The position numbers and the translations under genes are program-made. Source: Bacillota bacterium (lineage in GTDB: Bacteria > Bacillota > Clostridia > DSM-8532). Taken from it: DNA of 64,000 nucleotides. The notes under the pieces were generated by a model. The model searched no databases, was not told the DNA's origin, and saw nothing but the letters and a program-made list of their open reading frames with translations. Of the stretch, positions 24,944-33,394 are shown in pieces (within the stretch, counting starts at the first letter, position 1; each line of letters begins with the position of its first letter). The stretch spans positions 20,666 to 84,665 of the forward strand of contig JAEZTB010000069.1 of NCBI GenBank assembly GCA_023443745.1, in the 5' to 3' direction.

Positions 24944-25242
24944 AACGAGTATAATCCTTATCAGGAGTAATATACATTTTTCTTATAGCGCAAATCCAAG
25001 TATGAAAAAAACGACTATTTGCTAAAAATTTATATGCTGGAAGGAAAATCTGTCATGCAAATGGGTACTGACGGATATTACAGCCGGATATAAACGACGG
25101 ACTTTATAAAAAACTGGTTGTTTAGCTCAGATCAAACACCAATGATATGCTCTCTTTAAAGTGGACAGATGAAATAAAAAAATCTGAAAACTTTGAAGGG
25201 AGCATTATTATGCCACAAAAAGGACTGACCCTTATAGCAGTC
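24944..25242. other. Non-coding stretch of decayed fragments
   Basis: No gene is supported. A short frame from 25147 (MLSLKWTDEIKKSENFEG start) runs into the repeat that begins at 25243. It has no recognisable family and no convincing ribosome-binding site. Confidence 0.4.
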
Positions 25243-25536
25243 GATATGCCGCTTGCTATGCTGCAAATCATCAGTACGATGACGGTTACGACTATAACGG
25301 CAAAAATGGTCGCGCAGATGATTAGGTTTCTACCTTTGTTCTGCAGGACATTGCAGAACGCGTTTTCTAAGATATACATAGGTTGTTCGCTCATTTTTTT
25401 AGTTTAATCATAAAATTGCCCTCTTACCTTGGAATATGTTCCAAGTATAAGAGGGCAATCTAACGCGTATCAAACTATAATGTAAACAATTTGTGGATTG
25501 CTTCGCTTTACCGTGCGGAATTAATATCAACCCAAA
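25243..25536. repeat. Direct repeat copy A: permease start, hairpin and histidine-kinase tail
   Basis: This 290-base stretch recurs at 34374-34654 in the same orientation with a few changes. On the minus strand it carries the last codons of a histidine kinase (WVDINSAR, stop), a terminator hairpin (25418-25456) and the first 45 or so codons of an FtsX-type ABC permease (MYILENAFCNVLQNKGRN). Both copies break at the same place on the left (GATATGCCGCTTGC). Confidence 0.85.
25254..25394 (-). pseudogene. N-terminal fragment of an FtsX/MacB-type ABC permease (copy A)
   Basis: The minus-strand frame starting at 25394 reads MSEQPMYILENAF then NKGRNLIICATIFAVIV, the cytoplasmic start and first membrane helix of FtsX-type permeases. 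The similarity stops at ICSIASGIS, and the rest of the frame is unrelated. The gene is truncated. The stem of the histidine-kinase terminator lies just downstream on the plus strand. Confidence 0.75.
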
Positions 25537-25582
25537 TCGACTAAAAAATAGCCTATCGAGATTATTTCGAAACATGATATTG

Positions 25583-25629
25583 ACCGATTCGGTTATTTAT
25601 GTTATTGTTATGTTACTGACCGAATCGGT
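25583..25629. promoter_or_regulatory. Paired TetR-type operators upstream of the rifampicin phosphotransferase operon
   Basis: Two perfect palindromes, ACCGATTCGGT (25583-25593) and ACCGAATCGGT (25619-25629), are centred 36 bases apart, about three and a half helical turns. A third half site (TTGACCGATTTG) lies near 25650. They precede a TetR gene and are its probable binding sites. Confidence 0.8.
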
Positions 25630-25688
25630 TATTTTCGCTGCTGATTTTATTGACCGATTTGATTACGCATATTGAAGAGGTGATTATT

Positions 25689-26312
25689 TTGGAGAAATTT
25701 TATAGTCTATCAACAGAGAAGCAAAATATGATTATTGATGCTGCCCTTACCTGCTTTGGCGCTAACGGTTATAAAAAGGCATCTATTGGGGATATCGCAA
25801 CTACTGCCGGGATTGCAAAAGCATCAATATTTCATTACTTTGGTACAAAAAAGGCTTTATATTTTTATTTACTTGATTTCTGCCTCCAGGTATTAATGAA
25901 TGAAATCAATGAAAAATTTGATAACAGCGTTACAGATTTCTTTGACAGGATTAGGCTTTCGACGAGTATTGAGCTTTCAATTATGAAACAACACCCAGCC
26001 ATGCTCTCTTTTTTAAATAGCATGTATTTTGAAAACGATAGCGAAGTGAAGGATGATATAAAAACTATTCTCACAAGCAGTCGATGTGTTGATATGAGAA
26101 ACAGAATTACTTTTGATGGAATGGATGCCTCAAAGTTCAAAGATGGTATTGATCCGAAGTTTGTTCTGAAAATACTTACCTGCTTTGTCGATGGGTATTT
26201 AGCTAAAGTGCAAGTTAATGTGGGGGATGATATTGATGCTTTGTGTAAAGAGGTCGATGAATGTTTGAATCTATTTAAAAGCAACTTTTACAAAGAGAAA
26301 TATATATGCTGA
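25689..26312 (+). CDS. TetR/AcrR-family regulator of the rph operon
   Basis: This 207-residue protein has the N-terminal TetR HTH (SIGDIATTAGIAKASIFHYF at about residues 32-51) and an unrelated-looking C-terminal ligand domain. The TTG at 25689 is favoured because AGAGGTGATT lies 6-10 bases upstream; a longer frame from 25650 is unlikely. It lies upstream of and co-directional with the rph-like gene (24 bases between them). Palindromic operators upstream suggest autoregulation and control of the whole operon. Confidence 0.85.
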   Translation: MEKFYSLSTEKQNMIIDAALTCFGANGYKKASIGDIATTAGIAKASIFHYFGTKKALYFYLLDFCLQVLMNEINEKFDNSVTDFFDRIRLSTSIELSIMKQHPAMLSFLNSMYFENDSEVKDDIKTILTSSRCVDMRNRITFDGMDASKFKDGIDPKFVLKILTCFVDGYLAKVQVNVGDDIDALCKEVDECLNLFKSNFYKEKYIC

Positions 26313-26335
26313 TGTAAATAGGAAGGAGAATTTTT

Positions 26336-28954
26336 ATGAGTTCATATGTTCTTGATTTTAAGGATATTGATAAAACAAAGCTTACGATAGTAGGAGGTAA
26401 AGGCGCCAACCTGGGGGAACTGTCGAGGATTCCAGGAATTCAAGTACCGGAAGGCTTTTGCATTACTACCGAGGCATATAAAAGAATCATCGGACAATCG
26501 ACTGAACTAAAAGTACTGATGGATCAATTGTCTTCTCTAAAGGTGGAAGACAGAGAAAAGATCGCTAAGGTCAGCGGAGAGATCCGAAAGATTATCGAAG
26601 AGATAACAATTCCAAAGGATATAGATGAAGTGATTACTTGTCATCTCACAAAACTTGGTGATAAGAAAGCCTATGCCGTGCGTTCCAGCGCCACGGCGGA
26701 AGACCTGCCAACAGCTTCTTTTGCAGGTCAGCAAGATACGTATTTGAATATTAAAGGAAAAGATTCCATTCTTAAACATGTAAGTAGGTGCTGGGCATCA
26801 TTGTTTACTGATCGCGCTGTAACCTACCGCATACAAAACGGTTTTGACCACAGCAAAGTCTATTTATCTGTGGTCATCCAGAGTATGGTATTCCCACAGG
26901 CTGCCGGAATTATGTTTACAGCCGATCCAATTACATCCAACCGAAAAGTTGTATCCATTGATGCTAGTTTTGGGCTTGGTGAGGCATTGGTCTCCGGTTT
27001 GGTGAATGCTGATATCTATAAGGTTCGGGATGGAAGGATTATTGATAAAAAGATATCCGCCAAGAAACTGGCTATTTACGCCTTGGAAAAAGGCGGTACG
27101 GAAGAACGGGACATCGAGCATGGCCAGCAAAATAATCAGACTCTGACAGATAAGCAGATATTGCAGCTTGAAAAAACGGGCAGAAAAATTGAGGGCTATT
27201 TTGGCCGTCCACAGGATATTGAATGGTGCCTGTATGAAAACGCATTTTATATTGTTCAGAGCCGCCCCATAACCACCTTATATCCCGTACCGGTTGTTGC
27301 AGATGACAAAATCCATGTATTCTACTCCTTTGCCCACCGCCAGATGATGACGGAGGCAATGTCGCCGCTAAGCATAACCTTCTTTCAGGTATTATTTAAG
27401 TATATATCAGACACACCAATGAGCGAGGCCGGTGGAAGAATATATGGAGATACTTCAAATGAACTTAGATCGCCTTTTAGAAAGAGCTTTGTGAAAGGAA
27501 TGGCAACGGTTGATGTTCTTATGATGAATGCTTTATATAATGTCATCAAACGGGAAGATATTATGAAAAATCTATATAAGGCAAAGAAACCAATGGTGGG
27601 CGTCAAGCTGATCACCTTATGGGTTCTTAAGACGATAGAATGCTACCTTAAAAATGACCCGGCCATAGCGGAAGGTTATATGGCACGTAACAGGGCATTA
27701 TTGATGGACTTGGAACAGCAGGCACAAGATATTTCTGGGAAGGAACTCTTAAATTTTATTTATAAGAGTCTGGCTCAAGTAAAGGACAATATGATGGACA
27801 CCTATGGAGTTGTTTTTGCCGGAGCCTATGCAACAAGCCGCCTGAATAAGAGTTTGGAGAAATGGCTGGGTGAAAAGAATGCAGCGGATACTCTTGCCCA
27901 ATCCGTATCCAATAATGTAACCTCCCAAATGGGTCTTGAGCTTTTGGATGTATCGGATGTAGTCAGAAAACACCCGGAAGTTATGAAATATCTAGAGAAT
28001 CCCAACGATGACAGTTTTTTTGAGGACATTTCGAAACTCCCGGGAGGGCTTGGGGTTAGCGATGCAATTAGAGGATACCTAAAAAAATACGGTATGAGAT
28101 GCTCTGCGGAAATAGATATTATGCGGACTAGATGGAATGAAAAGCCTACTATACTTGTTCCATTAATCCTTGACAATATAAAAGTCTATCCGCCCAATGC
28201 TCACACTGCTAAATTTGAGCAGGGATTAGCGGAGGCCAGGCGGAAGGAGCAGGATGTTTTAAGAAGGCTTCAGCAAATGCCGGGAGGAAGCAGGAAGGCT
28301 AAAAAAACTAAGAAAGCAATCAGCGTTCTTCGAAATTATGCAGGTTATCGTGAGTTCAACAAATATACCTTAGTTTGGTATGAATGGATTGTAAAGCAAG
28401 TTATCATGAAAGAGGCGGAAGCTTTGTTGCAGCAGGGACTAATAGAAGAAAAGGATGATATATTCTATATTCGATTTGAGGAACTGCAAGAAGTTATTAA
28501 AACGAACAAAGTAGATTACGGCATTATAAAGAAAAGAAAAGAAGAGTATGAGATTTTTAAGAAGCTTACACCTCCGCGTGTAATTACCTCCGATGGAGAA
28601 ATTTTCTGCGGTGAATATGATACGAAAAACACTCCCGAAGGTGCTTTGACAGGGGTACCTGTTTCATCGGGAATTATTGAGGGAAGGGCAAGAGTAATAC
28701 TCCGAATAGAGGATGCCAATATCGAGGAGGGTGATATTCTGGTTACTACTTTTACCGATCCCAGCTGGACACCGGTATTTGTATCCATAAAGGGGTTGGT
28801 TACAGAAGTTGGGGGAATGATGACCCATGGAGCTGTGGTTGCTAGGGAATACGGCCTACCTGCTGTCGCAAGCGTAGAAAATGCTACGAAGTTGATTAAA
28901 GAAGGGCAGAGGATACGGATAAATGGAACAGAAGGGTATGTTGAAATCCTATAA
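26336..28954 (+). CDS. rph: Rifampicin phosphotransferase (Rph-like; PEP-synthase-related)
   Basis: This 872-residue protein has the three parts of rifamycin phosphotransferases: an ATP-grasp domain (GGKGANLGELSR at about residue 21, VRSSATAEDLPTASFAGQQD at about residue 114), a central substrate-binding domain, and a C-terminal swivelling domain with the phospho-histidine in GGMMTHGAVVAREYGLPA at about residue 829. The enzyme transfers the beta-phosphate of ATP to rifamycins. PEP synthase itself has a C-terminal barrel domain and is shorter in the middle, so Rph fits better. The size matches known Rph proteins. A TetR gene precedes and an MFS pump follows. Confidence 0.85.
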   Translation: MSSYVLDFKDIDKTKLTIVGGKGANLGELSRIPGIQVPEGFCITTEAYKRIIGQSTELKVLMDQLSSLKVEDREKIAKVSGEIRKIIEEITIPKDIDEVITCHLTKLGDKKAYAVRSSATAEDLPTASFAGQQDTYLNIKGKDSILKHVSRCWASLFTDRAVTYRIQNGFDHSKVYLSVVIQSMVFPQAAGIMFTADPITSNRKVVSIDASFGLGEALVSGLVNADIYKVRDGRIIDKKISAKKLAIYALEKGGTEERDIEHGQQNNQTLTDKQILQLEKTGRKIEGYFGRPQDIEWCLYENAFYIVQSRPITTLYPVPVVADDKIHVFYSFAHRQMMTEAMSPLSITFFQVLFKYISDTPMSEAGGRIYGDTSNELRSPFRKSFVKGMATVDVLMMNALYNVIKREDIMKNLYKAKKPMVGVKLITLWVLKTIECYLKNDPAIAEGYMARNRALLMDLEQQAQDISGKELLNFIYKSLAQVKDNMMDTYGVVFAGAYATSRLNKSLEKWLGEKNAADTLAQSVSNNVTSQMGLELLDVSDVVRKHPEVMKYLENPNDDSFFEDISKLPGGLGVSDAIRGYLKKYGMRCSAEIDIMRTRWNEKPTILVPLILDNIKVYPPNAHTAKFEQGLAEARRKEQDVLRRLQQMPGGSRKAKKTKKAISVLRNYAGYREFNKYTLVWYEWIVKQVIMKEAEALLQQGLIEEKDDIFYIRFEELQEVIKTNKVDYGIIKKRKEEYEIFKKLTPPRVITSDGEIFCGEYDTKNTPEGALTGVPVSSGIIEGRARVILRIEDANIEEGDILVTTFTDPSWTPVFVSIKGLVTEVGGMMTHGAVVAREYGLPAVASVENATKLIKEGQRIRINGTEGYVEIL

Positions 28955-28972
28955 GGTATAAGGTGGTGACTC

Positions 28973-30229
28973 ATGACGAGAGAGAAGAAAACAAATAAAA
29001 ATCTACTGCTGCTATTACTTGGAAGGATGATATCAGATATGGGGACGGGCATCCAAATTGTTATCATGCCGCTGTACATTATTGATGCAGGCGGCTCTGC
29101 ATCAACTGTCGGGCTGTTTTCCTTCCTTTCCTTGATGCCCACTCTTTTAGCCTACCCGTTTGCAGGAGTAATAGGAGACAGACTAAACCGTAAGACAATC
29201 ATGGTAATGACAGACATTAGCAGTGCCTTGGCTATATTAGGGCTGGCTTTTGCTGCATATTCCAATAAAATGAGTCTGACTTTATTATTGGCTGTGCAAG
29301 TAATTGTATCCTTGCTGAACGGTTTGTTTGACCCGGCCACGAAAGGTATGCTGCCTCAGCTGGTAGATCAGGAAAAACTGACCGGGGCCAACTCCACTGT
29401 TGCATCACTTAGAACATTATCCGGACTGCTAAGTCCTGTCATTGGGGCTGCGTTATACGTAAAAATGGGCATTGCTGTATTATTCTTCATTAATGGGATC
29501 TCATTTTTATTATCTGGCTGCTGCTCCATATTAATCAGGTATATGCATGTTAAACGGGAGTCGGCGGTTGGTACACCGGGCTTCATAAACGATTTGTCCG
29601 AGGGTATCAGATTTATTTTTGCTAATAAAATAATCGCCAAACTGTGTGTTTTCTTTCTGTTGATTTATGCATTAATCCAACCCATATTCACTGTAGTATT
29701 ACCTCTGTTCTTCAAAACCCAGCTTACATACTCCGACAGTCAATATGGTTACCTGCAAATGATAATAATTATTGGAGCATTGCTTGGAAGTATTCTAGTA
29801 GCAATGTTGTTTGGAAAAGAGAAAAAAGTGACCAAACCGCTTGTGACCGGATGCAGTCTCCTCTTTAGTACAATGCTTGGGTTTTCAATTTTACTTTTCC
29901 CCCAAAGCTTATCAGAGCTAGGTAAAGGCACGATATTGTATTTTTCCTTGCTTGCAGGAGTTCTTTGCCTGCTAAGCGTTGCTATCATGTTCATCAACAT
30001 TCCCGTACAGACTTTTATCCAAAAGGAGACGCCGGATGAATACATGTCCAGAATGTTTTCAATCGTTGGGCTGATCAGTAAAGGCGGTATGCCCTTCGGT
30101 GCACTGGTGTATGGAGTTATTCTCAGCTGTGCTCCGGTACAATGGACTATACTGACAGTTACCTTATTGATAAGTTTAATTTCAGTTGTGTTTTTTGCCT
30201 CGTTCTTTAGAGTCCGTAATCTTGAATAA
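28973..30229 (+). CDS. MFS efflux transporter (Mef-like) in the rph operon
   Basis: This 418-residue protein has 12 membrane segments. MFS motif A is visible as GVIGDRLNRKTIMVMTD, and a DPATKGMLPQLVDQEKL loop is typical of the Mef/BcrA-type 'DHA3' group. It starts 18 bases after the rph-like gene with AAGGTGGTG upstream, so it is co-transcribed. It may export rifamycins or another drug. Confidence 0.85.
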   Translation: MTREKKTNKNLLLLLLGRMISDMGTGIQIVIMPLYIIDAGGSASTVGLFSFLSLMPTLLAYPFAGVIGDRLNRKTIMVMTDISSALAILGLAFAAYSNKMSLTLLLAVQVIVSLLNGLFDPATKGMLPQLVDQEKLTGANSTVASLRTLSGLLSPVIGAALYVKMGIAVLFFINGISFLLSGCCSILIRYMHVKRESAVGTPGFINDLSEGIRFIFANKIIAKLCVFFLLIYALIQPIFTVVLPLFFKTQLTYSDSQYGYLQMIIIIGALLGSILVAMLFGKEKKVTKPLVTGCSLLFSTMLGFSILLFPQSLSELGKGTILYFSLLAGVLCLLSVAIMFINIPVQTFIQKETPDEYMSRMFSIVGLISKGGMPFGALVYGVILSCAPVQWTILTVTLLISLISVVFFASFFRVRNLE

Positions 30230-30301
30230 GAGACAGCTTAAACGGGGACGTTTGGCAGCGGTCATGTGAAAAAGACCTAATATTTCACCGCTAACGGCAT
30301 C

Positions 30302-30430
30302 ATGGTTTCCGGCAAGTGGCTCCAGGTTGATGGGAAGTGGTACTACTTCTACACCGACGGCTCCCTTGCTAAAAGCACCAAAATTGATGGCTGTGAGATA
30401 GGATCGGATGGTGTGAGGAAAACAAAATAA
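30302..30430 (+). pseudogene. Cell-wall-binding-repeat fragment (copy 2)
   Basis: This 42-residue remnant (MVSGKWLQVDGKWYYFYTDG, then KIDGCEIGSDGVRKTK) is one choline/cell-wall-binding repeat plus a protein end, with no N-terminal part. Its tail matches 18.8 kb and 43.5 kb remnants. It sits at the 5' side of a riboswitch. Confidence 0.75.
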
Positions 30431-30453
30431 CTACGATAAAAAATGAATAATGT

Positions 30454-30531
30454 CAAGGGCAAACCCGGTTAAAGCCGGGGACGCAAAGCTGAGGATCTAA
30501 GGCGCAAATGCGCTATGATAGTCTGGCTGCC
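30454..30531 (+). ncRNA. Class-I cyclic-di-GMP riboswitch (GEMM-I) copy A
   Basis: The sequence has the conserved GEMM-I blocks: AGGGCAAACC, a short P2 stem, GGGGACGCAAAGC, GGATCTAAGG and a closing TCTGGCTGCC. The same arrangement recurs at 43634-43711. An adjacent hairpin (AGCCTGCCC / GGGGCAGGCT at 30546-30574, with a T-containing tail) could be the expression platform. No ORF is seen until 30944. Confidence 0.85.
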
Positions 30532-30545
30532 AAAAAACCGTGCGG

Positions 30546-30577
30546 AGCCTGCCCTTTTTTATAAAGGGGCAGGCTTT
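30546..30577 (+). terminator. Hairpin after riboswitch A
   Basis: AGCCTGCCC pairs with GGGGCAGGCT across a T/A-rich loop and is followed by TTTCGCT. It is placed where a GEMM riboswitch would switch between terminated and extended transcript. Confidence 0.6.
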
Positions 30578-30760
30578 CGCTATCTATTACGGCTTTTGAC
30601 GGATAAATCATCAAGATATCGGTTTTCGCTATGTGCTTTGGCGAAAGGGGTTCTCTGATGCGTATATCCTGCTTCTATCCTCTTCGGAGGCGCAAATAAA
30701 GACAGCGCTGCTTGTACATACCACCGCTCAACGATACAAATTTATAGCGATTTTTTTATA

Positions 30761-30800
30761 AAGTCAGTATTTTGCCATTGGCAACGTACTGGCTTTTTTC
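30761..30800 (+). terminator. Second terminator upstream of sigma-like gene A
   Basis: AAGTCAGTA..TTGCC pairs with GGCAA..TACTGGCTT, followed by TTTTTTC. The same hairpin is found in the second copy near 43943-43983. Confidence 0.7.
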
Positions 30801-30893
30801 ATTCGACAAGAAAAGAGTTTATATTCCAATTTAACCCAAATACTGAGCTTGACAGCTGTCTGATCGCCGAACCACGCTGCCGCTCCCCTCCGC

Positions 30894-30927
30894 TTCTGAC
30901 ATTTTGACTAACGATCAAAATTCAGAA
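30894..30927. promoter_or_regulatory. Conserved inverted repeat before sigma-like gene A
   Basis: TTCTGACATTTTGA pairs with TCAAAATTCAGAA around a 7-base loop, and this lies right before the ribosome-binding site GGAGG. The same repeat stands at 44076-44109 before copy B, so it may be an operator or an RNA element. Confidence 0.6.
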
Positions 30928-30943
30928 ACGGAGGACAAGCCAT

Positions 30944-31363
30944 ATGGCAGAAAAGAGAGAATATCAGATCAAGGTACAGGGTCAGCTTGTACCGGTCAGC
31001 GAGGAAATATATTACACCTACTATCACATGAAACGCCGGGAGCTTCATCTGGAGGAAAAGGATAAGGCACATGGCGTGTTTCAATACAGCACTTTAGATA
31101 CCAAGGATACTAATGGAGAGGATGCGATTCCAGACCTTGTTTCTCCTCATGTTGAGGATGTAGTTATGGACAAGCTGATAGCGGAAAAGCTCCGCGAGTG
31201 TATTGCCCAGCTTACCCAACAGGAACAAGAAGTCATTAACGCTCTGTTTTTCCGGGCAATCAGCGAACGCCAATTGTCTGCTGAAACTGGCCTGCACAAT
31301 ATGGCAATCCATGATCGGAAGATTAAAATTCTTGGTAAATTAAAAAAACTAATGGAAAAGTAA
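30944..31363 (+). CDS. Sigma-70-region-4-like HTH protein, copy A
   Basis: This 139-residue protein is basic at the start and ends in a region-4 helix-turn-helix (SERQLSAETGLHNMAIHDRK, then KLKKLMEK). It resembles small sigma-like regulators often found before serine-recombinase modules in ICEs of Clostridia. The second copy (44126) is about 75-80 percent identical by eye. The GGAGG is 9-10 bases before the ATG. It may control genes of the element, but the target promoters are unknown. Confidence 0.75.
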   Translation: MAEKREYQIKVQGQLVPVSEEIYYTYYHMKRRELHLEEKDKAHGVFQYSTLDTKDTNGEDAIPDLVSPHVEDVVMDKLIAEKLRECIAQLTQQEQEVINALFFRAISERQLSAETGLHNMAIHDRKIKILGKLKKLMEK

Positions 31364-31377
31364 AAATTTTTCCGTGC

Positions 31378-31416
31378 AACCCCTTCACGAAACCAGATTA
31401 GTAGTGAGGGGGTTTT
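31378..31416 (+). terminator. Terminator of sigma-like gene A
   Basis: AACCCCTTCAC pairs with GTGAGGGGGTT and is followed by TTCCC. The same terminator follows copy B at 44561-44600. Confidence 0.8.
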
Positions 31417-31501
31417 CCCATTCTCTCTCGTTGCTCTTTGAAAATACTTAGGACATTATCAAAAATAGTTCAGACAAGGAATCTTATTAAAATAATCTCT
31501 A

Positions 31502-31530
31502 TTGACAAACGAGCTATTGCGTGATACTAT
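31502..31530 (+). promoter_or_regulatory. Promoter of the padR operon
   Basis: TTGACA (31502-31507) and TACTAT (31525-31530) are spaced by 17 bases, 58 bases upstream of the padR start. Confidence 0.75.
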
Positions 31531-31587
31531 ATAGCGGTAGTAAGCAATACTGCATACAAGTTATACAAAATAGTGAAGGAGGTGATT

Positions 31588-31908
31588 GTGCTGGAAAACC
31601 TAACGGAAATGCTCAAAGGCGTGCTTGAGGGATGCGTCCTTGAAATTATAAGCCGCAAAGAAACCTACGGCTACGAAATCACGCGGCAGCTGAACGCCCT
31701 CGGCTTTACAGATGTTGTAGATGGGACGGTGTACACCATCCTGATCCGGCTTGAAAAAAGCAAGCTGGTAGAGATCACTAAAAAGCCCTCCGACATGGGA
31801 CCGCCGCGAAAGTTTTTTGCTCTCAACGATGCGGGGCGCGAGGAGCTGCGGAGGTTTTGGGAAAAATGGGAGTTCTTATCATCGAAAATTAATGAGTTAA
31901 GGGAGTAA
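31588..31908 (+). CDS. PadR-family transcriptional regulator
   Basis: This 106-residue protein has the PadR winged helix: EIISRKETYGYEITRQLNAL, then GTVYTILIRLEKSKLVE and the wing PRKFFALNDAGREEL. The GTG at 31588 has AGGAGG 5-6 bases upstream. PadR proteins repress adjacent drug transporters. The gene leads an operon with two DUF1048 genes and an ABC exporter, so it probably controls that exporter. Confidence 0.88.
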   Translation: MLENLTEMLKGVLEGCVLEIISRKETYGYEITRQLNALGFTDVVDGTVYTILIRLEKSKLVEITKKPSDMGPPRKFFALNDAGREELRRFWEKWEFLSSKINELRE

Positions 31909-31913
31909 AAATA

Positions 31914-32261
31914 ATGAATTTTTATGAAAAAATTACAGGCAGTGACATGACTAAAGAATTGAAAGCTTTTGAATCGCGAGCGAAAAAGTTGCCGGCTGAC
32001 TATCAAGAGGCATGGGAGAAAATTAAGCTCAATATTTGGCCGCACACAGATTTCACTGGTCGCAACCTCATGCCAATTCTTGACGGTGTGCTTGGCCTTC
32101 TCGAAGAAGCGGCGGCGGACGGTCAGCATGTTCAAGCGGTTTTGGGTGACGATATAAAAGGCTTCTGTTCAGCACTGGCCGGTGAAGAAGGGGCAGAGTC
32201 TTATCGCGACAAGTGGCGCAAGCAACTCAACAGTAATATCGCAAAAAAATTAGGTAAATAG
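31914..32261 (+). CDS. DUF1048 family protein 1
   Basis: This 115-residue protein shows the DUF1048 pattern (AKKLPADYQEAWEKIKLNIW, then LLEEAAADGQHVQAVLGDDI). DUF1048 genes accompany PadR regulators and ABC exporters in Firmicutes. The function is not known, but a helical bundle that may act with PadR has been proposed. It starts 5 bases after the padR stop; the next gene encodes a second family member. Confidence 0.85.
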   Translation: MNFYEKITGSDMTKELKAFESRAKKLPADYQEAWEKIKLNIWPHTDFTGRNLMPILDGVLGLLEEAAADGQHVQAVLGDDIKGFCSALAGEEGAESYRDKWRKQLNSNIAKKLGK

Positions 32262-32270
32262 GAGGATAAA

Positions 32271-32621
32271 ATGAGAATACAAGATATCATCGAAGGCAAA
32301 AAAGAGTGGCGAGCTCACATGGCTCGTGTCAAAGCGCTCCCGCAAGATTATCAGATTGTTTATAAAGAGATTCAAAAATATCTCTTTAAGGTCTGCCCTG
32401 TTGGGCTAACTGAAGGAACGGGTTTGCTCTCGGGGATAGTCGATCTTTTTGAGGAGGGCGCGGCCTCGGGGAAAGGCGTTCTCAAAGTGACGGGCAGTGA
32501 CGTAGCGGCTTTCTGCGACGATCTGGTCAAAGATTCAAAAACTTACGCTGACATCTATCAGGAATCTGTTGACCAGGAAGTTTACAAGGCCATAAAAAAG
32601 GATACGGATAAAACAAAGTAA
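32271..32621 (+). CDS. DUF1048 family protein 2
   Basis: This 116-residue protein is a paralogue of the preceding one: VKALPQDYQIVYKEIQKYLF and VKDL-like DDLVKDSKTYADIY align with it. Both together form the usual tandem in PadR/ABC operons. It has AGGAGG 8 bases upstream. Confidence 0.85.
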   Translation: MRIQDIIEGKKEWRAHMARVKALPQDYQIVYKEIQKYLFKVCPVGLTEGTGLLSGIVDLFEEGAASGKGVLKVTGSDVAAFCDDLVKDSKTYADIYQESVDQEVYKAIKKDTDKTK

Positions 32622-32635
32622 AGAGGGATATCGGA

Positions 32636-33394
32636 ATGGAAAAAGCAATTCAAGTGAAAGGGCTGCAAAAGTCCTACAAGAAACTTCATGTTCTAAAGGA
32701 CATTGATTTTGAGGTGGAAAAAGCTAGTATTTTCGCCCTACTCGGCTCCAATGGCGCGGGTAAGACAACGATTGTCAGAATTCTCACCACGCTGCTGAAA
32801 CAGGATGGTGGAACCGCCGCCGTAAACGGCTTCGACGTTGCGGCAAAGCCCGACCATGTGCGGCAGTCTATCAGCCTTACCGGACAGTTTGCCGCCGTGG
32901 ACGAGATTTTGACAGGGCGGGAGAATCTCATCATGATCGCCAAACTGCGGCACCTTGCCAATTCGCGTCAAGTGGTTGACGATTTACTGAAACGCTTCAG
33001 CTTGACTGAGGCCGCCGACCGCAGGGTTTCCACCTATTCGGGTGGTATGCGCCGCAGACTCGACATTGCTATGAGCCTTGTAGGAAAGCCTCAGCTTATC
33101 TTCCTCGATGAGCCGACCACAGGGCTTGACCCCGAAGGGCGTATCGAGGTTTGGAATACTGTAAAAGAGCTTGCTGATCATGGCACAACGGTGTTTCTAA
33201 CCACGCAATATTTGGAGGAAGCCGAACAGCTTGCGGATCGAATCGCCATTCTGCATGAAGGGAAAATTATTGCGAACGGCACCCTTGAGGAACTGAAAAA
33301 GCTGTTACCGCCCGCTAAGGTGGAGTATGTGGAAAAACAGCCGACATTGGAGGAAATATTCCTCGCAATCATCGGCAAAAAGGAGGAAAAGTAA
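32636..33394 (+). CDS. ABC exporter ATPase (DrrA-like)
   Basis: This 252-residue ATP-binding subunit has Walker A GSNGAGKTT at about residue 38, the signature YSGGMRRRLD at about residue 135, and Walker B LIFLDEPTTGLD at about residue 158. The D-loop and H-loop follow. Sequence and operon (ABC-2 permease adjacent) indicate a DrrA-type drug or lipid exporter. The stop is adjacent to the permease start. Confidence 0.92.
   Translation: MEKAIQVKGLQKSYKKLHVLKDIDFEVEKASIFALLGSNGAGKTTIVRILTTLLKQDGGTAAVNGFDVAAKPDHVRQSISLTGQFAAVDEILTGRENLIMIAKLRHLANSRQVVDDLLKRFSLTEAADRRVSTYSGGMRRRLDIAMSLVGKPQLIFLDEPTTGLDPEGRIEVWNTVKELADHGTTVFLTTQYLEEAEQLADRIAILHEGKIIANGTLEELKKLLPPAKVEYVEKQPTLEEIFLAIIGKKEEK

Noticed and set aside
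25147..25407. 86-aa plus-strand ORF with hydrophobic stretch
   Set aside because: Most of it is the antisense of the truncated ABC permease in repeat copy A.
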